Source: Bacteroidota bacterium (GTDB lineage Bacteria; Bacteroidota; Bacteroidia; Chitinophagales; Chitinophagaceae). Taken from it: DNA of 33,215 nucleotides. The DNA lies in the NCBI GenBank assembly GCA_018267925.1, contig JAFDXO010000069.1, forward strand, positions 1-33,215, read 5' to 3'. A program made the translations under genes and the position numbers. Below, piece after piece: positions 9,582-16,594 of this stretch. Below the pieces are notes generated by a model. That model was not told the DNA's origin and ran no database searches. It was given only the letters and a program-made list of their open reading frames with translations. How positions within the stretch are numbered: the first letter of the stretch is position 1; each line of letters begins with the position of its first letter.

Positions 9582-10973
9582 ATGAAGCTAAACCGCGCTA
9601 TTTATTACGTCAAATTCCTTTTGTGCTTAGGCACTTTTATTTCCGTTCATTCCCTTCAAGCGCAACCTATTGTTGGCACTGCCGATCGAATTATTGCCGT
9701 TGTAGGAAAAAACAGAATCATTTTACAAAGTGATTTAGACGTTCAATATGCTCAATATAAAGACCGTGACCCCAATGTGAGCGACACAATCAAGTGCAAT
9801 TTGCTGCAACAAATGATTATTCAAAAACTGCTGGTAGAACAAGCCGACCGCGACAGTTTGTTGGTTAGCAATGATGATGTAGAAGGCACTATTGAAAACC
9901 GCATACGGCAATTTGTTCGTCAATATGGCTCCAAAGAAAAATTAGAAGAAGTAGCCGGTAAAACTATCTATCAACTAAAAGAAGAAAATCGCGAACTTTT
10001 TAAAGAACAGTTGATGGCTGAAAAAATGCAGTCGAAGATTTTAGAAAATGTAAAAATTACACCTGCAGAAGTACAAGCTTTTTACAATACAATTCCTGCG
10101 GACAGTTTACCTTTCTTTCCGGCAGCGGTAGAAGTTGGGCAAATTGTGATTGAACCTTCTGTCAGCAAGGAATTAGATGAATATGCTCGAAAAAAATTAG
10201 AAGACATTCGCCGTCAAATTGTTTCCGAAGGAAAAAACTTTGAAACTATGGCAGGTCTTTATAGCGATGACCCCGGAAGCCGCGATAATGGCGGTCGCTA
10301 CAACGATGTAAACCGCACGGGAGGCGGCTGGGCACCGGAATTTGTAGCGGCGGCTTTTAAACTTCAAAATGGTGAAGTATCTCCTATTATCAAAACTCAA
10401 TTCGGCTATCACATCATCCAAATGGTACAACGAAAAGGGGAAGTAGCCGATGTTCGACATATTCTTATTCGGCCGGAACGCACAACGGCAGATTTCAAAC
10501 GAGCACTTGAGAAACTGGACAGCGTTCGCTCCTTGCTTATTTCCGGCAAATACACTTTTGCCGAAGCTGTTGGTAAATTTTCTACCGATGATGCCGCCAA
10601 AACTACCGGTGGCATGATTATAGACCCACAAAGCGGATCGGCACAATTAGAAATTGATCATCTTGACCCCGCAATGGTACTTATGCTTGATACAATGAAA
10701 GTGGGTGGCTTTTCTCAACCCCAAATGTTTACCACCGATCGTGGCGACAAATCCACCCGAATTGTATATTTGAAAAACCGAACTGTACCTCACAAAGCCA
10801 ATTTGAAAGATGACTATTCTCGTATTCAACAAGTAGCCCTCCAACAAAAACAAGCAAAAAGAACAGAGGAATGGCTCAAATCAAGGCTCCCTAATTATTA
10901 CATGAAAATAGACCCTTCTTACAGCAGTTGCCATGTTTTTGACAACTGGAAAATTTCTTCGACTTCCAAATAA
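9582..10973 (+). CDS. surA: SurA-like periplasmic peptidyl-prolyl isomerase and chaperone
   Basis: Folding factor for outer-membrane proteins, acting in the periplasm. 463 residues, close to the SurA length. Signal peptide 1-28 (ending SLQAQ); SurA N-terminal chaperone domain about 34-175 (DRIIAVVGKNRIILQSDLD, then helices); first parvulin-type domain about 182-284 (YSDDPGSRDNGG, FAAAFKL-like AAAFKLQNGEVSPI, FGYHIIQM); second parvulin-like domain about 289-398 (VRHILIRP, FSTDDAAKTTGG, then degenerate). The second domain keeps the VRHILI strand but ends with RIVYLKNR in place of the usual GYHII, so it may be non-catalytic. The mini-GNAT gene follows after 15 bases. The gene symbol is a family-level assignment; Bacteroidota carry several PpiC/SurA paralogues. 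Confidence 0.85.
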   Translation: MKLNRAIYYVKFLLCLGTFISVHSLQAQPIVGTADRIIAVVGKNRIILQSDLDVQYAQYKDRDPNVSDTIKCNLLQQMIIQKLLVEQADRDSLLVSNDDVEGTIENRIRQFVRQYGSKEKLEEVAGKTIYQLKEENRELFKEQLMAEKMQSKILENVKITPAEVQAFYNTIPADSLPFFPAAVEVGQIVIEPSVSKELDEYARKKLEDIRRQIVSEGKNFETMAGLYSDDPGSRDNGGRYNDVNRTGGGWAPEFVAAAFKLQNGEVSPIIKTQFGYHIIQMVQRKGEVADVRHILIRPERTTADFKRALEKLDSVRSLLISGKYTFAEAVGKFSTDDAAKTTGGMIIDPQSGSAQLEIDHLDPAMVLMLDTMKVGGFSQPQMFTTDRGDKSTRIVYLKNRTVPHKANLKDDYSRIQQVALQQKQAKRTEEWLKSRLPNYYMKIDPSYSSCHVFDNWKISSTSK

Positions 10974-10988
10974 TTTTCAGATAAAAAA

Positions 10989-11249
10989 ATGGATATTCTA
11001 CTTTCCGAAAACCGCTTTTACACTGCTGACAATCTTGCTCAGCTTGTGTTTGACAAAAAAGATAGCACATTAATCGTTTTACACACTGATGTTGATCCTT
11101 CTTTAGCCGGTCAAGGTGTAGGGAAAAAATTAGTATTGGCAATCGTTCAATACGCCCGTCAAAACGGTTTGAAAATTAAGGCTGAATGTTCCTTTGCCTA
11201 TGCCGTACTCACTAAAACCTCAGAATACGCCGACGTGTTGGCTTCGTGA
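10989..11249 (+). CDS. Small GNAT-fold protein of the YidJ/NATD1 type
   Basis: 86 residues, an intracellular mini-GNAT. The shortened fold shows the strand STLIVLHTDVDPSLAG (26-41), the acetyl-CoA-binding GQGVGKKLV (41-49) and a helix-strand segment with Cys67 (KAECSFAYAV), as in the small COG2388 acetyltransferases, where a Cys at this place has been proposed to be important. The family usually ends in a histidine-bearing His-Pro-x-Tyr type segment; here it reads KTSEYADVL. It starts 15 bases after the SurA-like gene without its own obvious promoter, so it is probably cotranscribed. The substrate is unknown. Confidence 0.75.
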   Translation: MDILLSENRFYTADNLAQLVFDKKDSTLIVLHTDVDPSLAGQGVGKKLVLAIVQYARQNGLKIKAECSFAYAVLTKTSEYADVLAS

Positions 11250-11297
11250 CGAAAAAAATGATGCCTTCCTTTCAAAAAAGAAAGAAGAAACCCTATA

Positions 11298-11311
11298 TTG
11301 CACTAAAATTT
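11298..11311 (+). promoter_or_regulatory. Leader 14-mer shared with the SDR gene
   Basis: TTGCACTAAAATTT occurs 7 bases before the ATG of the lipoprotein gene, and the identical 14-mer occurs again at 15792-15805 before the dehydrogenase gene. It follows a shortened -7-like TATATTG, so it probably spans the transcription start region. Confidence 0.4.
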
Positions 11312-11318
11312 CCATTTC

Positions 11319-11852
11319 ATGAAGCGACTTATAGCCGCGACTTTGCTGGGCTTAGCGTTGACCGGGTGCAATAAAAAAACCAATGACGACAATAGTGCTG
11401 CCGGCACCAATTTTACTTCGTATCAACAATGGGATATTAACGGGCAACGTTTAGGCAATGTAGGCGATGTCAGTGATGAATATCGAATGGAAGATTGGCC
11501 GGACTGGGTTTATAACATTTTCAAACCTTTAGACACGGCAAATCTGACCGGATATAATTGGAGCGAAGTGGTAGTGGATAGGCTTTATCCAAACCCTTGT
11601 GGCAATACGCAGTTCCTTCGCACATTTGCTACACAGCCCATCAATCTGAAATTAGCACTTATTGACCCGTCCAAAAAAGTATATCTTCTCAAATCTATGG
11701 AGCTTAATTCTGCCCAGCATGATTTGCAACTGAATTATACCAATTTGGGAATGACCACTCCCGGTTACTATCGTTTATTTTACACCTTTTCAGCAGCAGG
11801 TAAACCCTACTTTCAACGAGGGCACATTGACATCTACAAAACTCAACAATAA
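11319..11852 (+). CDS. Lipoprotein of unknown function
   Basis: 177 residues. MKRLIAATLLGLALTGC is a short lipoprotein signal with lipobox LTGC and lipidated Cys17, so the mature protein should be membrane-anchored. Asn and Asp follow the cysteine; the rest looks like one beta-rich domain. The stretch VDRLYPNPCGN resembles the opening of a type IX-type Ig-like sorting domain (YPNP), but it sits mid-protein, followed by strands reading LKLALIDPSKKVYLLKS and GYYRLFYTF, so the whole may be one stand-alone beta-sandwich anchored by lipid. I do not recognise a named family. It is transcribed away from surA and ends just before a strong terminator. Confidence 0.75.
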   Translation: MKRLIAATLLGLALTGCNKKTNDDNSAAGTNFTSYQQWDINGQRLGNVGDVSDEYRMEDWPDWVYNIFKPLDTANLTGYNWSEVVVDRLYPNPCGNTQFLRTFATQPINLKLALIDPSKKVYLLKSMELNSAQHDLQLNYTNLGMTTPGYYRLFYTFSAAGKPYFQRGHIDIYKTQQ

Positions 11853-11858
11853 AAATAG

Positions 11859-11884
11859 AGCGCAATTTTGATTGCGCTTTTTTT
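11859..11884 (+). terminator. Rho-independent terminator after the lipoprotein gene
   Basis: Stem AGCGCAAT / ATTGCGCT with a TTTG loop followed by seven T residues, starting 6 bases after the stop codon. The minus strand also has a T-rich flank, so it may also stop transcripts from the convergent kup gene. Confidence 0.9.
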
Positions 11885-12017
11885 GTGTCTGATTTCTTTA
11901 CAATCATTTCAACCAATCAAAAGAAAAATCGTGAGCTTCATTAAATGCAACACTTGTTTTACTGAAAGTATAAACATCACTTTTTCATAAAGAGAAACAG
12001 CAAAAAAACAACCAATC

Positions 12018-13961
12018 TTATTCTCGAACTCGTTTCAGATTGATTTCAGAAATTGATGAAACAATGATTGGGTATTTTTCTAAGGTCACATCTGAAGAAT
12101 CAAGCCCAAAACCGCGCTCCTCCGACAAGCTAATACGTTTCAAAAGAAAATAACCCTTCATAATAATGCGATCCAAAAAGGGCAATTGATTATCACGAGA
12201 AAGAAATTTTTCAATCACAATAAAGCGAAAATCACCCATCACATTATTCTTACTGAGGCTTTCATAACGGCTTACTACATTCACTTCTTTGTTTGCCACC
12301 AAATCTTCTACCACCTTTCTAAACATCATTTGAATACGATGTTCTACCCTGAAACCTAATCGAAACTCCACCCGAATTATTTCGTTCGGAATCACGGTTT
12401 GCACAGTATATTCCATCGTGTATGGATCATCTAATACATCAACATGGACAAACCAATAAATATCGGCACGTTTCGGCTTTCGATACATGATCGAGTAGAT
12501 CACTTTATGTTCGATTTCCTTTGGATTATTGGCACTTGTCAGATAAACAAGGTGGGTTGCATATTTAGGTATAGAATGATCGTTGCTTAATTCCTGAAGG
12601 ATAGATTCATAATCTTCTAATCGCACAAACTCGACATAGCGATTTTTGATTCTTCGTGATTTGTGCCAAATAAACATGACCAAAAAAAGTAGCCCGCCTA
12701 CAATCAAGGCAACATATCCACCATGCGGGAACTTCTCTAAGTTAGCGATCAAAAAAGAAAATTCAATGGTCAGAAAAACAGCCAAATAGCTCATAATCCA
12801 GATCATGGGCACTCGCCTAATAAGCATATAATAAGCAAACAAGCACGAGGTCATGATCATACATAAGGTGATAGCTAAACCATAAGCAGCACCCATGTTA
12901 TAGGATTTTTGAAAAATCAACACAACAGCAGCACAGCCCAAAAACAACAGCGTGTTTATTCCCGGAATAAATACCTGACCCCGTTCAATAGTTGGATAAT
13001 TGATTTTCATTCGAGGCCATAAATTCAGTTTGATTGCTTCACTAATCAGCGTAAAAGAACCGGATATTAAAGCCTGGCTGGCAATAATAGCAGCTAATGT
13101 AGCAATTACAATACCTACCAACATAAACCAACTCGGCATTAATTCATAAAATGGGTTTTTTTCTGCCGCATTCCACAGTTTACCATTTTGGGTCAGTAAA
13201 TAAGCTCCTTGTCCGAGGTAATTAAATATCAAACAAGTTTTCACAAATATCCATGATCGCCGAATATTACCTTTTCCACAATGCCCTAAATCAGAATATA
13301 GAGCTTCCGCACCCGTTGTACATAAAAACACTGCCCCCAAAATCCAAAAACCTTTTGGATATACAGTCAGCAATTTCACGGCATAATATGGATTGAAAAC
13401 CTTTACAATGTGCCAATCATCCCGAATGTGTGCAATGCCCATTATAGCCATCATGGTAAACCATAGAAACATAATAGGTCCAAAAAACTTACCAATGTTT
13501 GCAGAACCGATTTGCTGAGAAATAAAAAGACCCGCTAAAATTGCCAGTACTAAATTGACAATAGTAAGATCGCCGGTTTCGTGAAATGCAGGGATATTTC
13601 GCAAGCCTTCAATAGCAGAAGTTACCGAGATAGGAGGCGTAATCATTCCATCTGCTAAAAGTGCTGCCCCGCCTATCATAGCAGGAAAAACAGTCCATTT
13701 TCCGTGCCGTCTGATCAGTGCATATAATGAGAAAATACCGCCCTCCCCTTTGTTATCCGCATTAAGTGTTAGAAGCACATATTTCACGGTTGTTTGTAAG
13801 GTGAGTGTCCAAATAATACAAGACAAACTTCCTATAATCAACAATTCATTAATCACTTTACCGTTGCACACCTCGTTCATCACATAGAGTGGAGAAGTTC
13901 CGATGTCGCCATAAATGATTCCTAATGCAACAAGGATACCAGCGAGCGAAGCCTTATTCAT
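12018..13961 (-). CDS. kup: Kup-family low-affinity potassium uptake transporter
   Basis: Proton-coupled potassium importer of the inner membrane. About 647 residues (E. coli Kup is 622). The N-terminal membrane part has about 12 hydrophobic segments and carries family signatures: LGIIYGDIGTSPLY near the start, KGEGGIFSLYAL, LLADGMITPPISVTSAIEGL and TTGAEALYSDLGHCGKG. The last 200 residues form the soluble C-terminal domain. A GTG at 13973 gives four extra residues (MAKQ); I prefer the ATG at 13961, giving MNKASLAGILVALG, as in homologues. A well-formed promoter lies 50 bases upstream. It diverges from the glycine-zipper stress gene. Confidence 0.95.
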   Translation of the reverse strand: MNKASLAGILVALGIIYGDIGTSPLYVMNEVCNGKVINELLIIGSLSCIIWTLTLQTTVKYVLLTLNADNKGEGGIFSLYALIRRHGKWTVFPAMIGGAALLADGMITPPISVTSAIEGLRNIPAFHETGDLTIVNLVLAILAGLFISQQIGSANIGKFFGPIMFLWFTMMAIMGIAHIRDDWHIVKVFNPYYAVKLLTVYPKGFWILGAVFLCTTGAEALYSDLGHCGKGNIRRSWIFVKTCLIFNYLGQGAYLLTQNGKLWNAAEKNPFYELMPSWFMLVGIVIATLAAIIASQALISGSFTLISEAIKLNLWPRMKINYPTIERGQVFIPGINTLLFLGCAAVVLIFQKSYNMGAAYGLAITLCMIMTSCLFAYYMLIRRVPMIWIMSYLAVFLTIEFSFLIANLEKFPHGGYVALIVGGLLFLVMFIWHKSRRIKNRYVEFVRLEDYESILQELSNDHSIPKYATHLVYLTSANNPKEIEHKVIYSIMYRKPKRADIYWFVHVDVLDDPYTMEYTVQTVIPNEIIRVEFRLGFRVEHRIQMMFRKVVEDLVANKEVNVVSRYESLSKNNVMGDFRFIVIEKFLSRDNQLPFLDRIIMKGYFLLKRISLSEERGFGLDSSDVTLEKYPIIVSSISEINLKRVRE

Positions 13962-14009
13962 CTGTTTTGCCACAGAACAATGTACTATTTTTTTAAATTA
14001 TAGCGGGCG

Positions 14010-14037
14010 CAAAATTAGCAGAATTTTGAATTTTCAA
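14010..14037 (-). promoter_or_regulatory. Promoter of kup
   Basis: On the minus strand TTG, a 17-base spacer, then TAATTTTG: both the -33 and -7 elements of the Bacteroidota housekeeping consensus at accepted spacing. The predicted transcript start is roughly 40 bases before the kup ATG. This is one of the two best-formed promoters in the window. Confidence 0.65.
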
Positions 14038-14170
14038 TGGTTTAAGCTGTTAAGGCATCTTATTATTTTAGACAAAAAGGCAAAATAGCTCGTTAGAAGG
14101 GCTACAAAAATCAATATCTTTAAACACTCGAAAATTTGTACATTCGAACAACAAAAAAAGGCTGAAAACC

Positions 14171-14656
14171 ATGCACAAAACGATCATAGCCGTGTACGAA
14201 AATCACGCAGATGCTATCAAAGCCGTAGAAGAACTAAAATTAAAAGGATTTGGGAAACGCCACATTTCTTTAGTGGGGAAATTAGATGTAGATGACGATA
14301 TGGACAGCCATGCGATGAGCAAGGCTACCAAAGGTGTAGGAGCTACCATTATTTTAGGAACAGCTGCCGGTGTTCTAAGTGGTGTAGGCTTAGTAGCCAT
14401 TCCGGGACTCGGTTTTTTATACGGAGCCGGAGCCTTAGTAGGTGCCATTGCTGGTTTTGATTTCGGAGCTATTGCTGGCGGTGTCGTTGCCAACTTATTG
14501 CTTGATGGCGAAAAAAGCATTATTGCAGACTCTTATGATGAGCAATTAAAAGCAGGAAATACGTTAGTAGTCTTGAAAACAACACCTGAAAAAGCCGGTG
14601 CAGGTATGTCTGCATTAGAAGCGTTTGGAAATTACTCCGATCTCAAACTACATTAA
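14171..14656 (+). CDS. YflT/GsiB-neighbour-type general stress protein with glycine-zipper membrane segment
   Basis: 161 residues. The N-terminal 40 residues (TIIAVYENHADAIKAVEELKLKGF) match the small ferredoxin-like domain of general stress protein 17M/YflT relatives. Residues about 58-112 are Gly/Ala-rich and hydrophobic (VGATIILGTAAGVLSGVGLV, GAGALVGAIAGFDFGAIAGG), a glycine-zipper hairpin that could insert into a membrane. The C-terminal part (LKAGNTLVVLKTTPEKA) returns to the N-terminal strand pattern. In relatives the role is stress-linked but biochemically undefined. It ends before a terminator overlapping the dusB promoter. Confidence 0.7.
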   Translation: MHKTIIAVYENHADAIKAVEELKLKGFGKRHISLVGKLDVDDDMDSHAMSKATKGVGATIILGTAAGVLSGVGLVAIPGLGFLYGAGALVGAIAGFDFGAIAGGVVANLLLDGEKSIIADSYDEQLKAGNTLVVLKTTPEKAGAGMSALEAFGNYSDLKLH

Positions 14657-14687
14657 TCCTAAATTAGACTGAAAGAAGGGTCAAAGA

Positions 14688-14719
14688 AGAGGCGTACAAC
14701 ACATTCGTACGCCTTTCTT
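14688..14719 (+). terminator. Terminator of the stress gene, adjoining the dusB promoter
   Basis: Stem AGGCGTAC / GTACGCCT (extendable at the base by weak pairs) with a nine-base loop, followed by TTCTTG. It ends one base before the -7 element of dusB. Confidence 0.65.
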
Positions 14720-14720
14720 G

Positions 14721-14728
14721 TACCTTTG
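14721..14728 (+). promoter_or_regulatory. -7 promoter element of dusB
   Basis: TACCTTTG, an exact TAnnTTTG match, 10 bases before the ATG at 14739. The implied transcript would have a leader of only about 6 bases. Confidence 0.55.
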
Positions 14729-14738
14729 CACTCTTTTT

Positions 14739-15728
14739 ATGGTGCGAATAGAAAATATTAAACTGGGCGACTTTCCACTCTTACTGGCTCCAATGGAAGA
14801 TGTAAGCGACCCTCCATTTCGTGCAGTATGCAAAGAGCAAGGTGCCGATTTGATGTACACCGAGTTTATTTCCTCAGAAGGCTTGATTCGTGATGCTATT
14901 AAAAGCAAACAAAAGCTCGATATTTTTGATTACGAACGCCCCATTGGCATACAAATTTTTGGAGGAGATGAAGAGGCACTCTCTCTTTCTGCAAAAATTA
15001 TTGAAGCCACAAAGCCCGATTTATTAGACATAAACTTCGGCTGTCCGGTTAAGAAAGTCGTTTGTAAAGGTGCCGGAGCCGCGGTTTTGAAAGATATAGA
15101 TTTGATGGTACGGCTTACACAAGCAGTCGTAAAAAGCACTTCCCTACCCGTTACCGTAAAAACCAGATTGGGCTGGGACGAACAATCCAAAAACATTGTA
15201 GAAGTAGCCGAAAGATTGCAAGATGTAGGCATCAAAGCCCTTTCCATTCATGGTCGAACTCGAACGCAAATGTATAAAGGCGAAGCAGATTGGACTTTGA
15301 TTGCTCAAGTGAAAAACAACCCGCGCATCCACATCCCTATTTTTGGCAATGGCGACATTGACAGCCCTCAAAAAGCAAAAGAATACAAAGATCGCTACGG
15401 AGTTGACGGCATCATGATTGGTCGAGCTGCCATTGGGTATCCTTGGATTTTTCGGGAAATAAAGCATTTTCTACAAACGGGAAATATCTTACTTCCCCCC
15501 ACCGTTGAAGAGCGTGTAGCCGCTTGCAGCAAGCATCTGAAAGGTTCTGTTACATGGAAAGGAGAGCGATTAGGGTTATTAGAAATGCGACGCCATTATG
15601 CCAATTATTTAAAAGGACTTTCGCACGTAAAAGAGTTTAGAATGAAATTAGTAACGGCTGATAGTCTTTCAGAAATAGAAGAAATTTTTGGTTTGCTTTT
15701 GGCTTATTACGCGCAGATGGCGGCATAG
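14739..15728 (+). CDS. dusB: tRNA-dihydrouridine synthase, DusB type
   Basis: FMN enzyme that reduces uridine to dihydrouridine in the D-loop of tRNA, in the cytoplasm. 329 residues from the ATG at 14739; the longer frame's TTG at 14718 sits inside the promoter. TIM-barrel signatures: LAPMEDVSDPPFR (16-28), DINFGCPVKKVVCKGAGAA with catalytic-type Cys102, VTVKTRLGWD, IHGRTRTQMYKG, IFGNGDI and DGIMIGRAAIGYPWIF, the last two being FMN-phosphate-binding segments. The C-terminal helical domain (about 250-329) binds tRNA in relatives. Members of DusA, B and C are close; the sequence features fit DusB/NifR3 best. Confidence 0.93.
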   Translation: MVRIENIKLGDFPLLLAPMEDVSDPPFRAVCKEQGADLMYTEFISSEGLIRDAIKSKQKLDIFDYERPIGIQIFGGDEEALSLSAKIIEATKPDLLDINFGCPVKKVVCKGAGAAVLKDIDLMVRLTQAVVKSTSLPVTVKTRLGWDEQSKNIVEVAERLQDVGIKALSIHGRTRTQMYKGEADWTLIAQVKNNPRIHIPIFGNGDIDSPQKAKEYKDRYGVDGIMIGRAAIGYPWIFREIKHFLQTGNILLPPTVEERVAACSKHLKGSVTWKGERLGLLEMRRHYANYLKGLSHVKEFRMKLVTADSLSEIEEIFGLLLAYYAQMAA

Positions 15729-15791
15729 CAATTTTTATTTTCGTCTATACAAAATTTTCGCTCATTCAGTTCATTCAAATCATGCTTTAAT

Positions 15792-15805
15792 TTGCACTAA
15801 AATTT
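15792..15805 (+). promoter_or_regulatory. Leader 14-mer shared with the lipoprotein gene
   Basis: TTGCACTAAAATTT, identical to 11298-11311, lies 11 bases before the dehydrogenase ATG. It overlaps a -7-like TTAATTTG (one mismatch to TAnnTTTG). Confidence 0.4.
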
Positions 15806-15816
15806 TTTTTCGACCC

Positions 15817-16515
15817 ATGTCATTTGCTGTTATCACAGGAGCCACCCACGGAATGGGTAAGGCAATAGCTGAAAAATTTCTCTCTCACGGCTTTTCATTA
15901 GCCATTTGCTCCAGAAACGAAACAGAGCTTAACCTTATTCGAACAGAATGGCTCAAACTCTTTCCACAGGCAAACATTATTGCCCGAAAAGTTGATTTGA
16001 CACAAAAAGAAGCCGTTATAGATTTTGCGACCGAAATAAAATCGAGCATTGAAAAAATTGATGTGCTTGTCAACAATGCAGGCACTTTTATTCCGGGGAA
16101 AATATGTGAAGAACCTGATGGGCAATTAGAAAAAATGATTTCTACCAATCTCTACTCTGCCTATCACCTAACTCGTGCCTTAGTTCCGCATCTAAGTGCG
16201 TTAAGCCATATTTTCAATATTTGCTCAATAGCCAGTCTTCGTGCTTATGAAAATGGCGGTGCTTATAGTATTTCAAAATACGCACTCTTAGGATTTTCCG
16301 AAAATTTGAGATTAGAATTAATGGATAAGGATATTAAAGTAACCTCCGTGATGCCCGGAGCCACCTGGGGAAGATCTTGGGAAAATAGTGGTGTTGACCA
16401 ACATAGAATGATGCAAACATCTGATATTGCCGATATGATTTGGGCTGCATACCATTTATCTCCAGCCGCAAATACTGATCACATTCTGATACGCCCATTG
16501 AAAGGCGACATCTAA
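15817..16515 (+). CDS. Classical short-chain dehydrogenase/reductase
   Basis: NAD(P)-dependent oxidoreductase, cytoplasmic, substrate unknown. 232 residues from the ATG at 15817; upstream in-frame codons (back to 15688) overlap dusB and do not resemble the family. Visible: TGATHGMG cofactor loop (7-14), VNNAG (85-89), catalytic Ser137, Tyr150 and Lys154 in ICSIAS and YSISK, then MPGATWG after the active site. CSRNE after the second strand (31-35) suggests NADP(H) preference because of the basic Arg (inference). The protein is slightly shorter than the usual 245-260 residues, mainly at the C-terminus. Confidence 0.88.
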   Translation: MSFAVITGATHGMGKAIAEKFLSHGFSLAICSRNETELNLIRTEWLKLFPQANIIARKVDLTQKEAVIDFATEIKSSIEKIDVLVNNAGTFIPGKICEEPDGQLEKMISTNLYSAYHLTRALVPHLSALSHIFNICSIASLRAYENGGAYSISKYALLGFSENLRLELMDKDIKVTSVMPGATWGRSWENSGVDQHRMMQTSDIADMIWAAYHLSPAANTDHILIRPLKGDI

Positions 16516-16575
16516 ATACTTTCTTATTTAACTAAGCTTTAACCGAAAGGCTTTATAGGCAAGGATTTCAAGGGC

Positions 16576-16583
16576 TATTTTTG
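16576..16583 (+). promoter_or_regulatory. -7 promoter element of batD-batE
   Basis: TATTTTTG, an exact TAnnTTTG match, 11 bases before the batD ATG; predicted leader about 7 bases. No clear -33 element. Confidence 0.5.
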
Positions 16584-16594
16584 TCATTATCCTT

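Noticed and set aside
10197..10646. Minus-strand frame within surA
   Set aside because: Antisense shadow of the parvulin domains with no plausible start context.
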